Assembly (NCBI GenBank): GCA_018716115.1
Contig: DVKF01000009.1
Span: forward strand, 1-49,417
Length of the DNA stretch: 49,417 nt
Direction: 5' to 3'
Source: Candidatus Alloscybalousia intestinigallinarum
GTDB taxonomy: Bacteria; Bacillota_I; Bacilli_A; RF39; UBA660
Shown: positions 23,442 through 33,066 of the stretch, piece by piece
How positions within the stretch are numbered: the stretch's first letter is position 1
Layout of the letters: every line of letters starts with the position of its first letter
Position numbers and translations under genes: made by a program
Notes under the pieces: generated by a model
What the model saw: the letters and a program-made list of their open reading frames with translations, nothing else
Told to the model about the DNA's origin: nothing
The model's database searches: none

Positions 23442-24287
23442 TTATCCCTCACTTCCATATTTTCCATATTTTTTTCTTTTATAATCCCTTATTCCTAAAA
23501 CTATACTTCTTAATTTTCTATATTTATCCTTTTCATAGAAGACAATTTTAAAAATTAAGCCTTTTATTTTCACTAAAATATCACAAAATTCTGGAGCAAT
23601 ATCACGATACTCTTTTCTAATATAACGATAATTTCTTGTCATATAGTAAATCCTTAAATAATTGTGATTATCACACATGAACTCCTTATTAAAAAACTTC
23701 CTATAAAATATATCTCCTAAATCGTGATCCAATTCTATTTCATTTAATCTCATTATTTTATAGCCTTCTTTTTTTAGGTGTAGGCAATATTCAATGTCTA
23801 CTCCATCAATAAACAAGAAATCTTTGAAACCTTTTAATTTTTTATAGATCTTCAAATTGATGATATTTCCAGAAGTCATGACATCAAGAGGATAATCTAT
23901 TTTTTCTTGTGGTTTTTCTATTCTTAATTTTGTTTTATGCCAAGGACTAATAATACCTATCTTAGATAAATCCTTAGTTTTCACAAGATCCTTCATCTTT
24001 TTTAGATCATCTTTTTTAAATTTACTGTCCTGGTCCATCGTTAGCAAATATAAATACCCTTCGTCTAGTGCTTTAACAGCCGCAAGATTCAAAGCTGTAG
24101 CAATTCCTAGATTCTCATGTTTGGAAATGTATTCAATTTTTTTTGAAGTGGGTACTTTATTTTTATTATCTTTTTTTTCACTATTATCAAAAATGTATAA
24201 TTTATCTAATTCATCAATATAGGATTGAATGTTTTTAACATCTTTATCACTAGGATTATACCAAACGACTACTCCTGCTAACTTCAT
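23442..24287 (-). CDS. GT2 glycosyltransferase, rhamnosyltransferase-like
   Basis: About 281 residues with the RfbF/RfbN type GT-A domain: LAGVVVWYNPSDKDVKNI, YIFDNSE, HENLGIATALNLA, LLTMDQDSKF (DxD), a later DVMTSGNIINL and FIDGVDIEYCLHLKKEGYK acceptor region. Relatives add rhamnose to O-antigens or rhamnose-rich wall polymers; no rml genes are in the window, so the sugar is uncertain. ATG 24287 lies one base after the stop of the ABC permease gene, with GAGGAATT just upstream inside that gene's end. The TTG at 24305 would overlap the ribosome site and is not chosen. Confidence 0.87.
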   Translation of the reverse strand: MKLAGVVVWYNPSDKDVKNIQSYIDELDKLYIFDNSEKKDNKNKVPTSKKIEYISKHENLGIATALNLAAVKALDEGYLYLLTMDQDSKFKKDDLKKMKDLVKTKDLSKIGIISPWHKTKLRIEKPQEKIDYPLDVMTSGNIINLKIYKKLKGFKDFLFIDGVDIEYCLHLKKEGYKIMRLNEIELDHDLGDIFYRKFFNKEFMCDNHNYLRIYYMTRNYRYIRKEYRDIAPEFCDILVKIKGLIFKIVFYEKDKYRKLRSIVLGIRDYKRKKYGKYGSEG

Positions 24288-24288
24288 G

Positions 24289-25071
24289 TTATAATTCCTC
24301 GGCAAAACCTTTTTCTAATTTTCTAAATATACGTAATCCTATATAAAATAAGATAATCGATACAACTAATACAAGTAACAACATCTGTATATCTGGCATA
24401 GTCTGATAATAGAAGATATCTCTATAGGCATTTATGATTACCGCCATTGGATTGATCTTTATTAACCATTCTACTGCGCTACCAGCAAACATATCTGCCG
24501 AATATAAAATAGGAGTTGCGTAAAATAACATATTTACAAAAAAATTAATGATATATTCTGCGTCTCTAACGTATACATCTATTGAACTTGTGATAAAAAT
24601 AATCGCTTGTTGAATAATAAATTGTGTTAAAACGACTAACGGGAAAAAGATAATTAGCCAACTAAAGCCAATCCCACTAAAAATTAAAAATAAACACATA
24701 ACTAAGCAAGAAATTAGAAAATTAATTACTCCACTTAAGTTCACAGAAATCGGAAATATTTCACGTGGAAAATAAACTTTTTTTAATATTCCTCCATTTC
24801 CTAAAATCGTTGTGGTTCCTTGACTAATTACTGTAGTAAAATAATTCCAAGGTAAAATTCCAATTACTAGATAAGTTACATAGTGTGGTTCGGTATTTTT
24901 TAGAATTAATGGGAACACTATTGCGTAAACTAAGGTCATCAAGAGGGGATTGACAAATGACCAAAGTACTCCTAAAAAAGAACCTTTATATTTTCCTCTT
25001 ATTTCTTTTTGAACATTACTTTTTAATAACTGCCGATATGAATATAAATTATTCATCATTTCTTTTATCAT
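24289..25071 (-). CDS. ABC-2 polysaccharide export permease (Wzm/TagG-like)
   Basis: About 260 residues with six membrane helices. The N-terminal cytoplasmic piece (LLKSNVQKEIRGKYKGSFLG) leads into VLWSFVNPLLMTLVYAIVF, the ABC-2 exporter signature of Wzm and TagG. With the ATPase encoded just upstream it moves a finished, lipid-linked polymer across the membrane. It overlaps or abuts the ATPase gene: GTG 25080 is possible but leaves only three bases after AAGG, so ATG 25071 is preferred; the true start may differ by a few codons. Confidence 0.9.
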   Translation of the reverse strand: MIKEMMNNLYSYRQLLKSNVQKEIRGKYKGSFLGVLWSFVNPLLMTLVYAIVFPLILKNTEPHYVTYLVIGILPWNYFTTVISQGTTTILGNGGILKKVYFPREIFPISVNLSGVINFLISCLVMCLFLIFSGIGFSWLIIFFPLVVLTQFIIQQAIIFITSSIDVYVRDAEYIINFFVNMLFYATPILYSADMFAGSAVEWLIKINPMAVIINAYRDIFYYQTMPDIQMLLLVLVVSIILFYIGLRIFRKLEKGFAEEL

Positions 25072-25072
25072 A

Positions 25073-25831
25073 TTATCCACACACCTTCAAGTATTCTTCT
25101 ATTACTTTATCCGTTTTTCCATCCATTCTAATTTCACCATCATAAATCCAAACGGCACGGTCGCATAACTCTCTTATTGAATCAAGAGCGTGACTAACAA
25201 TTACGATTGTCTTTCCACTTTTTTTTAGTTCTTGTAATTTGGCAAAACATTTTTCTTGGAAATGTTGATCTCCAACGGCTAGGATTTCATCAATTAGTAA
25301 AATTTCAGCATCTACATTTATTGCAACAGAAAAAGCAAGACGCATATACATACCTGACGAATAAGTCCTGACCGGATTATCAATGAAGCTACCAAGCTCA
25401 GAAAATTCGATAATATCTCCTACTCTTTTATCAATTTCGGCAGCTGTCAATCCGAAAATAGAAGCGTTAAAATAAATGTTCTCTCTTCCTGTAAAATCAG
25501 GATGGAACCCTGCTCCTAATTCTAATAAGGATGTCAACTTACCATTTATCTCAATACTACCACTGGTAGGATAAATAATTTTGGTCATTAATTTTAGCAA
25601 AGTACTTTTTCCACTACCATTAACTCCTATTAAAGCAACGGTTTCTCCTTTTTTTATATTTAAACTAACCCCTTTTAGTACTTGGTGCTTACCCACTTTT
25701 GTTTTACTCCAAAAAACTAATCTTTCTTTTAATGTAAAAGGCTTATCATAAATCAATTTAAACTCTTTTGAAACATTCTTTATCTTTATAGCAAAATCTT
25801 TTGAAGAATTTTTATTAGATGCTTTAGCCAT
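25073..25831 (-). CDS. ABC export ATPase, short Wzt/TagH type without a carbohydrate-binding domain
   Basis: About 252 residues from ATG 25831. It has GVNGSGKST (Walker A, 69-77), YSSGM signature (157-161), ILLIDE (Walker B, 177-182), the AVGDQHFQEKCFAKL Wzt-type stretch and VSHAL. The N-terminal KISKEFKLIYDKPFTLKERL-like start is that of the RfbB/TagH/Wzt group. The protein ends at the nucleotide-binding domain (EEYLKVCG); it has no C-terminal beta-sandwich of the kind used by O9a-type Wzt to recognise the capped chain end. The ribosome site is weak (GAAGTGAG). It precedes and overlaps the permease. Confidence 0.9.
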   Translation of the reverse strand: MAKASNKNSSKDFAIKIKNVSKEFKLIYDKPFTLKERLVFWSKTKVGKHQVLKGVSLNIKKGETVALIGVNGSGKSTLLKLMTKIIYPTSGSIEINGKLTSLLELGAGFHPDFTGRENIYFNASIFGLTAAEIDKRVGDIIEFSELGSFIDNPVRTYSSGMYMRLAFSVAINVDAEILLIDEILAVGDQHFQEKCFAKLQELKKSGKTIVIVSHALDSIRELCDRAVWIYDGEIRMDGKTDKVIEEYLKVCG

Positions 25832-25944
25832 TATCTCACTTCTTTCTATGTATGTCATTTTTGTATAATTTGTATAATATAAGTATAACAAAAAAAGTTA
25901 AATAGGCATATATTTTTTAGTAATTTTAAGTCACTATATAAAAT

Positions 25945-25973
25945 GGCAGATAAATAAAACTTATTCACCTGCC
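25945..25973 (-). terminator. Weak hairpin after the FAD oxidoreductase gene
   Basis: GGCAG (25945-25949) pairs with CTGCC (25969-25973) and AATAA with TTATT inside, separated by a 3x3 internal loop; ATTTTATATAG follows on the minus strand. It could attenuate transcription between the oxidoreductase and the ABC genes. Confidence 0.35.
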
Positions 25974-25982
25974 TTATAAAAT

Positions 25983-27527
25983 TTATTTTTTTTCTTCGTG
26001 ATACTCTTTATCGGTATTCACATTCCAAATATTATCTTTTTTCTTTTCTCCACTTAAAATATTCTTTACTGTTTCAAATGAAGTTACCATCGAATGATCC
26101 ATATTATTATACCTATGTTGACCATTTCTACCAACACAATATAAATTATCAAATTTATTTAAATATTTGACTAACTGATCAATTTCGCTATATGTATCAA
26201 AATAAGCTGGGTAAGCTTTCTTGACTTTTTCACGATGTGAATCTAGTACGTCTTTTTCTTTGATAATTCCCATAGAAATTAATTCTTTTGTCGCAAAGTT
26301 GATGCATTCTTTGTCACTCATATTCCAGAAATCATCATTTTCATTACAGAAGTATTCCAAGCCTATCCATACTGTATCTTCAGGTTTTTTTACCATGTAT
26401 GGACTCCAGTTATTAAAAATTTGAATTCTACCTAATTTTACATCTGGTTCCTGAACATAAATCCAACAATCAGGAACAATATTCCCCAAGGTTTTAATCT
26501 TAGTCTCATTTTTCAAATTTAGCTTTTTCACTAGTAAGCCTACTGTTACGAAATCACGATAAGGAAGCCCCTGCGCAATTTTTTGAATTTTCTTTGGTAC
26601 TTCACCATTTAAATCTTCTACTAAATCTTTTAGTGGCATTGAAGAAATAAAAATATCACCCTTGATTGTTTTTTCTTCTCCATTCACATCACAGACTACT
26701 GAAGTAATCTTATTATCTTTAAAATTGATTTTCACTACTTTATGATTTTTCTCTAAAATACCACCCATTTTTTCGAATTCTTCCGCAACTGTTTCCCATA
26801 GCTGTCCAGGTCCATATTTTGGATATATAAATTCTTCGATTAAAGACGTTTCTTTTTTACCCTTATTTAAATGTAGCATATCTTTTAATACCGCACTAAT
26901 CGATAAGCCTTTTACTCGTTGTGCCCCCCAATCTGCTGATATTTCACTAGGATGTCTACCCCATAATTTTTCGGTGTACCCCTCAAAAAACATACTGTAT
27001 AATTTTTTACCAAACCGATTGATATAAAAATTTTCTAAAGAGTCTTCTTTTTTCTTAATTGCCATACTTTTTAAGTAACTACATCCACTGACAAAAGTTC
27101 TCTTTAAACCCATATTTTGAAATGTCTCTTTTTTCATACTGATTGGATAATCAAAGAATTTCTTTAAATAATAAATTCTCGAAACACGATGTCTAATCAA
27201 CATAACTCTATCTTCTTTTTCAGGATCAGGTCCACCTTCTTTTAGCGGTTTTTCCCTATGTAATTTTTTATCATCATAAGATGCTTTACCTTGTAATGGC
27301 ATAATTTCTTCCCAGAAATTCATGACATCTTTGTCTTTAGAAAAGAAACGATGGCCTCCAATATCCATTCTGTTTCCTTTATATTTTACGGTTCTAGAAA
27401 TCCCACCAATTTCTTTGGTTTCTTCTAGAATAGTAACTTCATATTTTTTACTCTTTTTTAATAACTCGTATCCGGCAGTAAGTCCAGCTGGACCAGCTCC
27501 TATAATGATTACTTTTTGTTTTTTCAT
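25983..27527 (-). CDS. FAD-dependent oxidoreductase (amine oxidase / UDP-galactopyranose mutase-like)
   Basis: 514 residues. The N-terminal dinucleotide fold [18 protein letters not shown] (GxGxxG) with ILEET for the ribose, then [20 protein letters not shown]. This GGH FAD contact is shared by protoporphyrinogen oxidase-like and UDP-galactopyranose mutase-like enzymes. The C-terminus has [17 protein letters not shown], a second FAD motif. It is too long and too divergent to be called Glf (usually ~370-390). Relatives occur in many capsule loci with unknown reaction, possibly an oxidation or ring contraction of a lipid- or nucleotide-linked sugar. AGGTGAAAGT precedes ATG 27527, eight bases after the upstream gene ends. 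Confidence 0.8.
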   Translation of the reverse strand: MKKQKVIIIGAGPAGLTAGYELLKKSKKYEVTILEETKEIGGISRTVKYKGNRMDIGGHRFFSKDKDVMNFWEEIMPLQGKASYDDKKLHREKPLKEGGPDPEKEDRVMLIRHRVSRIYYLKKFFDYPISMKKETFQNMGLKRTFVSGCSYLKSMAIKKKEDSLENFYINRFGKKLYSMFFEGYTEKLWGRHPSEISADWGAQRVKGLSISAVLKDMLHLNKGKKETSLIEEFIYPKYGPGQLWETVAEEFEKMGGILEKNHKVVKINFKDNKITSVVCDVNGEEKTIKGDIFISSMPLKDLVEDLNGEVPKKIQKIAQGLPYRDFVTVGLLVKKLNLKNETKIKTLGNIVPDCWIYVQEPDVKLGRIQIFNNWSPYMVKKPEDTVWIGLEYFCNENDDFWNMSDKECINFATKELISMGIIKEKDVLDSHREKVKKAYPAYFDTYSEIDQLVKYLNKFDNLYCVGRNGQHRYNNMDHSMVTSFETVKNILSGEKKKDNIWNVNTDKEYHEEKK

Positions 27528-27535
27528 ACTTTCAC

Positions 27536-30055
27536 CTACTTTATTATTTTATAAAATATTTTTCTAGCTACAAAATTCCAAATAAATACTATCATCGTAG
27601 ATATAATCTTACTGATTAAATAATAGATAGATAATCCAGATGTAAATACCCATATTAATCCTGTATCTATTCCTAAACCAATTATACCAATGATCGCGTA
27701 AATGATAAATTCTTTCATTCGATTCATTGTGACTTTTTCTTGGAAAACAAATTTTTTACTTAGAATATAATTAACTAATAATCCTAGGGTAAAAGATAGG
27801 ACATTGGAAAATAAATAATATAAATGGATTATATCTGTAAATACGTATAACATTCCGATATTTACTATTGCAGCTATTCCACCTACCCATATATATCTAA
27901 AAAATTGAATTAACACATTATTTGTTTTGACTCTAAATAGTTTTTTAGTATCCTTTTTCATTAGAGCTTTAAAAAATTGTCTGACATTTTTGTTTTTCGC
28001 ATTGGCTAATTTCTTCATGACTTTATTCCAAAAGAGATCTATTATATCCTGTATCAATAAAAAGATAGCTGACATTATAAACAGATTCAATAAGCCATTA
28101 CAACTAGCTATATATCCTTGAACATCTACCATGAAGGCATTTACATATCCTAATCCAATTAGAATAACCGTCGTTGCTCCAAGTATCGCAGATAGAAATA
28201 ACCATCTATCAAACTTGTTGTTCTTTTTCTTTATTGAATTAACAATCATGTAAATTGTTAGTCCAAAGTAATACATTAAGCTTAATAGTAATGATATTAC
28301 TCCTGTGGAACTGTATAGATTTTTAATATTATTTGCGACTGTTACGTACCGTATAGCTTTAGCTTCCATCGGGTCATTTTCTATTTTTAAACCACTTTGT
28401 TGGTGATCAACAATTGAATTATAATTATCATCTAAATAAAATTCATTTAAATCCATTAAATTATAAGAATTAATTATTTCACCATGTTCGTTTCTAGCGA
28501 CTATATATATGTTTTCATTATTTTCTGGTTCTAATTCTAAATAGTCAACATAACGACATTTCTTTGCTTTTTCGTATTCTTCATTCTCTGTTTCTTTATA
28601 GTAATCATAAATATCTGGACTATCACTAAAGAGAATTTCCTTTAATAATTGTCCATCTTCGTCTTCAAATCCTATTGTTATTTCTTCGTCATTATCCTTA
28701 GAAAAAATACAACCGTTTGCTACTACTTTTTTCGTATCACTTCTAACAATATATCCACCACTTATAGTCTCGTATCTTCGATTTACACTTTCACTTAGGC
28801 TTGATTTATTAACTACAATTATACTATTTTCATATTTAGCTGCACGTATATATAATTCTCCTATAGAACTAATCAATCGTTTTAGGCTACCTTCTTTTTG
28901 GGGAAAAGGTATTAAAGAGCGGGATGGTAATATTGTTCTCGTTTCTAAATCACCATTATCAATAGCTATTTTTATTTCGTCATATACCTTACCCCAAAAT
29001 GCTTCAGCTGTTTTCGCATCTTTATAATACCCTAGAGCACTAGCTGCTCCTGTTAATGTCCAAGTAATTAGATCTTCATTTATTTCTCCATTATCTTCTT
29101 CAGCCATGACTAACCCAGTTTTATTTATATAGTCATTTTCAATAATGTCTTTCAGTTCAGCCAAAGTAGGACTAACTTCATATAATCTTAGTAATGTTTC
29201 ACGAGTGATTGTCACATGTTCGATCTCTTTTTCAGGTTTTACTTTCATCATTAACATTACTGCTTTGGTATAATTGGAATCATTTAATTGATTAGTTGTA
29301 TAAATTCCATAATTTCTATAATTAACCGCTGAAATTACTTGAATACTTAGAAACAATAGAATAAAAGGTAATGTTATTATGGCTATTTTTTGAATCAACT
29401 TTTTTCTATTTGTTTGTTTCTTTTTCTCTGTTATTATGGTTATTAATAACACTATCCAAGTAACTATCACAACAGGTAAAGACCATATAGAATCTTCACG
29501 AGTATGCCACATAAATACCCAACTAAAGGAAGCTAAAATTATCCATAATAAACTTTTTTTCGTATTTACTTTTATATTATAATATACCATCATTAAGCTA
29601 GAAACCAGCAGAATTGATTGGGGAAGTATCAGCATATTCCGATACACTAACTGAACATTATAGTCAAAAGTAGCAGGACAAAAGAGAATTGCGATAAATA
29701 ATATGAATTGTAGGAATTTATTTTTTATCATTTTTCTCAGTGGAATCAAAGCAACTAATGATGCAAATGAATAAAAAATACTGTACAAGGATAAGTATGA
29801 TATACCTATCTTATAGGCTAGAGTTAAAAACAGTGGAAAGCCAATTCCCTTGACAAGAGTTAAATAATTATAGGAACCTAAGTACATTCCTTTTATCAAA
29901 TTTTCTGCTTGACATAGCATTAAGTATTCATCAGCACCAATTTCATCTCTTGCATAGACTGGTAGATTAATCGTTAAAATGTGTTTAATGATAATCGCTA
30001 TCACTATAGCTATAACAAAAGCGTGTTTTTTTATAAAAACAAGTGTCTTATTCAT
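27536..30055 (-). CDS. GT-C-like membrane protein fused to a GtrA flippase domain
   Basis: 839 residues. The N-terminal part (~1-250) has about eight membrane helices, with an acidic [17 protein letters not shown] stretch in the first external loop and a THREDS motif, as in GT-C-type glycosyltransferases. A ~320-residue, charged extracellular domain (~255-575) follows, then four more helices (~580-690). The last ~135 residues are a complete GtrA domain with four helices ([19 protein letters not shown] .. [11 protein letters not shown] .. [10 protein letters not shown]). GtrA flips undecaprenyl-phosphate sugar, so the fusion could link supply and use of a side-chain sugar. AGGAGTAAAAT precedes ATG 30055. 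I infer the function from layout only. Confidence 0.8.
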   Translation of the reverse strand: MNKTLVFIKKHAFVIAIVIAIIIKHILTINLPVYARDEIGADEYLMLCQAENLIKGMYLGSYNYLTLVKGIGFPLFLTLAYKIGISYLSLYSIFYSFASLVALIPLRKMIKNKFLQFILFIAILFCPATFDYNVQLVYRNMLILPQSILLVSSLMMVYYNIKVNTKKSLLWIILASFSWVFMWHTREDSIWSLPVVIVTWIVLLITIITEKKKQTNRKKLIQKIAIITLPFILLFLSIQVISAVNYRNYGIYTTNQLNDSNYTKAVMLMMKVKPEKEIEHVTITRETLLRLYEVSPTLAELKDIIENDYINKTGLVMAEEDNGEINEDLITWTLTGAASALGYYKDAKTAEAFWGKVYDEIKIAIDNGDLETRTILPSRSLIPFPQKEGSLKRLISSIGELYIRAAKYENSIIVVNKSSLSESVNRRYETISGGYIVRSDTKKVVANGCIFSKDNDEEITIGFEDEDGQLLKEILFSDSPDIYDYYKETENEEYEKAKKCRYVDYLELEPENNENIYIVARNEHGEIINSYNLMDLNEFYLDDNYNSIVDHQQSGLKIENDPMEAKAIRYVTVANNIKNLYSSTGVISLLLSLMYYFGLTIYMIVNSIKKKNNKFDRWLFLSAILGATTVILIGLGYVNAFMVDVQGYIASCNGLLNLFIMSAIFLLIQDIIDLFWNKVMKKLANAKNKNVRQFFKALMKKDTKKLFRVKTNNVLIQFFRYIWVGGIAAIVNIGMLYVFTDIIHLYYLFSNVLSFTLGLLVNYILSKKFVFQEKVTMNRMKEFIIYAIIGIIGLGIDTGLIWVFTSGLSIYYLISKIISTMIVFIWNFVARKIFYKIIK

Positions 30056-30154
30056 ATTTTACTCCTAAATTTTTCTAGCAGTTTCATGCATAGAACTGTT
30101 TCTATTTCATAAATTTGTATTATTTTGATTATTATATTTTCTATTTTCTAAATA

Positions 30155-31216
30155 TCAAAGGTAATCCATTCTTGAAAATTTAGTTATTTTTTTAATAATA
30201 TCATCCTCCCAATTTTTGAGATATTTACTTACGTATATTAGAAGGGGCTTTTTTCCAAATAAGCTTGGAAGAATTCTTTTATAAATATCTATATATGTAA
30301 TATTGGCAGGTACCGTGTGGTCTATTACCATCTGTTCTTCATTTATCTGATCTGTTTCATTAAAAATTACTATTTCGTTTTCTTTTTTGCAAAGGATTAA
30401 ATTATGGGAAATATTTCCCGCCATCATGGATATCGTTTTCGCATGATTTAAATAAAAGATTTGATCGGATAATGATAATTTTTCTAGATAAATTATTCTA
30501 TAGTCTTTTTTTTGTAAATATTGCTTGAGCTTTTGATCGTAATGATCAATATTGTTGTTTGTGGCGGATGCATGATCAACTAGGTAAATTTTATCTGGAC
30601 ATCTTTTTATATGACTTTTTGCATTCTTTACAATTGTATCTGTTAACTTTTCGAATTCCTCAGAATAGTATTTCTTTGCTACAAATGAACATTCGGGAAT
30701 AATTATTTTTTTAAACTTCGTCGGTTTTTGGATATTAATTAACTGTTCTTTTTGAATGCCTAAAAGTTCAAATAATTCTAAATACTTACCAGATATATCT
30801 GTTATTCCCTGATTCCCATTCCAACCACAATATACTATTTTATATTTTTTAGGATCATCAATTACATACCACAATCTACTTATCTGATTGCACAGGAACT
30901 TTTCCCATTCCTTGATAAACGGTCCAAAGAAAACAACTTCTTCGTCGCTCTTATCTATATAATCTTCATTATATTCGTATTCTCCGCCAAATAACTCATC
31001 AGAAGCTGATTCTTCTACAAAATTATTGTCTTTATCCATTATACCACCAATTGCCCATAATTTGGGTTCTATACTGAAATCTTGCTTAGCTGGTAATATA
31101 ACAGCATCTTCGACGATTTTAACACTCATTTTATTTTTTGTTTTATACTGTTTTTTTTCATACTTTACATAAATTGATTTTTGACTTGAATTCATATACA
31201 AATTTCTATACTTCAT
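30155..31216 (-). CDS. GT61-like glycosyltransferase
   Basis: 353 residues. The second half matches the DUF563/GT61 layout: KKIIIPECSFVAKKYYS, then YLVDHASATNNN and EKLSLSDQIFYLNHAKTISM followed by NLILCKKENEIVIFNE. In other GT61 members the equivalent of MMAGNISHN is a GPHGAGL loop, so the motif is degenerate here. The first ~130 residues resemble the family's N-terminal acceptor part (ILPAKQDFSIEPKLWAIGGI). No membrane helix. AGGTGTAAT precedes ATG 31216, seven bases after the GT2 gene ends. The substrate is unknown. Confidence 0.75.
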   Translation of the reverse strand: MKYRNLYMNSSQKSIYVKYEKKQYKTKNKMSVKIVEDAVILPAKQDFSIEPKLWAIGGIMDKDNNFVEESASDELFGGEYEYNEDYIDKSDEEVVFFGPFIKEWEKFLCNQISRLWYVIDDPKKYKIVYCGWNGNQGITDISGKYLELFELLGIQKEQLINIQKPTKFKKIIIPECSFVAKKYYSEEFEKLTDTIVKNAKSHIKRCPDKIYLVDHASATNNNIDHYDQKLKQYLQKKDYRIIYLEKLSLSDQIFYLNHAKTISMMAGNISHNLILCKKENEIVIFNETDQINEEQMVIDHTVPANITYIDIYKRILPSLFGKKPLLIYVSKYLKNWEDDIIKKITKFSRMDYL

Positions 31217-31223
31217 ATTACAC

Positions 31224-32141
31224 CTATATTAAAAATATATTAGACGTTTTCTTTTTCACTAATACACATGACTTATCTAATAATGCGGGGTTCATATACT
31301 GAATGATATTTCTATTCTTAGGAAAAAACAGAACTTGTTCAGAAGCAATAGTTGTCATTCGTTCCTTTAATTCTGGATAATAGGTAGTGTTCTTTACCAC
31401 ACTGACATCTTCTTTAAAAAATATAGTAGAAACTGCTTTATCATCTATAATTGGTCTAATGGCTTGATAGATCCAATATTTACTATCTATTACCCTATTT
31501 TGATCAATGAAAACTACATATTTACCATGTATACTAGATAAACTTCGTTCGTAAATTTCATCGTTAGTTAAGTGGTTATCTTTTACCGAGATGATTTTAG
31601 CCTGAGCTTTTCTGGCATAGTTTAATGTATTATCCGTACTTCCCCTATCAATGATGATAATTTCGATATTTTCTAATAATTTTTGGTTATTTAAATTTTT
31701 CAGTTGAACAGTAAATTCTTCTCCAGCATTGTAGGTAAATATAAGGATAGAGATTTTTTCTTTTACAGGTACAAAATCTTTTTTCATAGAAAGTTCCTGT
31801 ACAAATTGGTAATCATTTTTTCTTTTTTTCTTTTTGATTTTTCGAGAAATAATTCTAAATGGTATTGTGATTTTCCACCAAAAAGAGTTTAATAAGTAAT
31901 TTATATATTCGTTATCGATCATAATTGTTCTAACTAGTTTGGCATTTTCATCATTTAACCGTTTAATTTCAGCAATCAAATTATCTTTATTGGTATATTG
32001 ATTCACAAGAAAATCTTCCTGTGCTTTTAGTAACGTTTGAAGAGCTTGATTGTTTATTAAATCATTGTTACCTTGCTCTTTAGATATAGCCTTCTGATTT
32101 TTATCTCTATTTAAAATTTTAGTAGTGAGATTTTTTTGCAT
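31224..32141 (-). CDS. GT2-type glycosyltransferase with N-terminal coiled coil
   Basis: About 305 residues. Residues ~30-75 are a predicted coiled coil, followed by LLNSFWWKITIPFRII, a WK-type stretch common ahead of GT2 domains in capsule loci. The GT-A domain has ISILIFTYNAGEEFTVQLKN, EIIIIDRGSTDNT and a metal-site region that reads VVFIDQN, lacking the usual second Asp, so it may be inactive or metal-independent. It ends early (~SNIFLI) compared with typical GT2 proteins. ATG 32141 follows AGGTGATTAAT; GTG 32150 is less likely. Overlap with the epimerase gene is one codon. Confidence 0.75.
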   Translation of the reverse strand: MQKNLTTKILNRDKNQKAISKEQGNNDLINNQALQTLLKAQEDFLVNQYTNKDNLIAEIKRLNDENAKLVRTIMIDNEYINYLLNSFWWKITIPFRIISRKIKKKKRKNDYQFVQELSMKKDFVPVKEKISILIFTYNAGEEFTVQLKNLNNQKLLENIEIIIIDRGSTDNTLNYARKAQAKIISVKDNHLTNDEIYERSLSSIHGKYVVFIDQNRVIDSKYWIYQAIRPIIDDKAVSTIFFKEDVSVVKNTTYYPELKERMTTIASEQVLFFPKNRNIIQYMNPALLDKSCVLVKKKTSNIFLI

Positions 32142-32142
32142 A

Positions 32143-33066
32143 TTAATCACCTGATTTATTCTCTTTTTTTCTGCTGATTATTTTTTGAATTCCTTGTTCT
32201 AGCGTTATTTCTGGCTGCCATCCTGTTTCATGCTCTATTCGGCCAATATCTAAAACATTGTTTCTTACATCACATTTTCTAGCATTAACATAAGATACGG
32301 TAACGCTTGTATTCATTTCCTTTTGAAGTAATTTTAATAAATCATTTATAGAGCATCCAATTCCTGTACCTACATTAAATACATTTTCTTCTCCTTCATA
32401 TTCAATTACTTGAATCATGGCATTAATCGCATCTTCTATATATATATAATCTCTAATATCATTGCCATCTCCCCAAATTTTTACTGTTTCTCCTTTTATT
32501 ATTTGGTCGATTAGAATAGGAATTATTCCTTGTTTTTTCCCTTTTTTTACCACTTCACTATATGGATTAGCTAGACGAATTATACGATAATTTAAATTAT
32601 AATAAAGATGATATAATTTTAGATATTTTTCGATTAATTCTTTTATAATTCCGTAGTTACAAATTGGTTCTTTTGCTTCATCTTCTGAAATTGGTGTCTC
32701 ATTATGTTCTCCATAAACAGTACCACCTGATGAAATAAAAACTATTTTTTGGGTATGACATTTTACCATATCCTCTAATAATCTAATCGTCGGGAAGACG
32801 TTTTCACTGATCTCCTTATTAATATTTTCTGTTTTTTCATTAGGACCTATTGTTGATATAAGGTGAATGACTACATCAATATCTTCTAGGTATTCGCTGA
32901 AGTCTTCACAATTAACAAAATCTAACTTCTTGTATTGAATGTTTTCGTGTTCTTCAGTATGTTCTATATTATAATCAGCAACAATCACTTTATTATTGTT
33001 TGCTAAACGTTCGGTGATATATCTTCCTATAAATCCATTTCCACCTAATATTAAGTACTTCTTCAT
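32143..33066 (-). CDS. Extended SDR nucleotide-sugar epimerase/dehydratase
   Basis: 307 residues. ILGGNGFIGRYITERL (GxxGxxG, residues 8-15), FISSGGTVYGE (Ser112/113) and NYGIIKE (Tyr138, Lys142) form the catalytic set of the GalE/RfbB-like extended SDR family; DIRDYIYIEDAI and FNVGTGIGCSINDLL are the substrate-side motifs. It acts on a UDP- or dTDP-sugar. It is not a duplicate of galE at 16596, which it resembles only in general fold, so it may provide a second sugar. ATG 33066 follows CAGGAGGAATT and overlaps the stop of the GT4 gene (ATGA). Confidence 0.85.
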   Translation of the reverse strand: MKKYLILGGNGFIGRYITERLANNNKVIVADYNIEHTEEHENIQYKKLDFVNCEDFSEYLEDIDVVIHLISTIGPNEKTENINKEISENVFPTIRLLEDMVKCHTQKIVFISSGGTVYGEHNETPISEDEAKEPICNYGIIKELIEKYLKLYHLYYNLNYRIIRLANPYSEVVKKGKKQGIIPILIDQIIKGETVKIWGDGNDIRDYIYIEDAINAMIQVIEYEGEENVFNVGTGIGCSINDLLKLLQKEMNTSVTVSYVNARKCDVRNNVLDIGRIEHETGWQPEITLEQGIQKIISRKKENKSGD

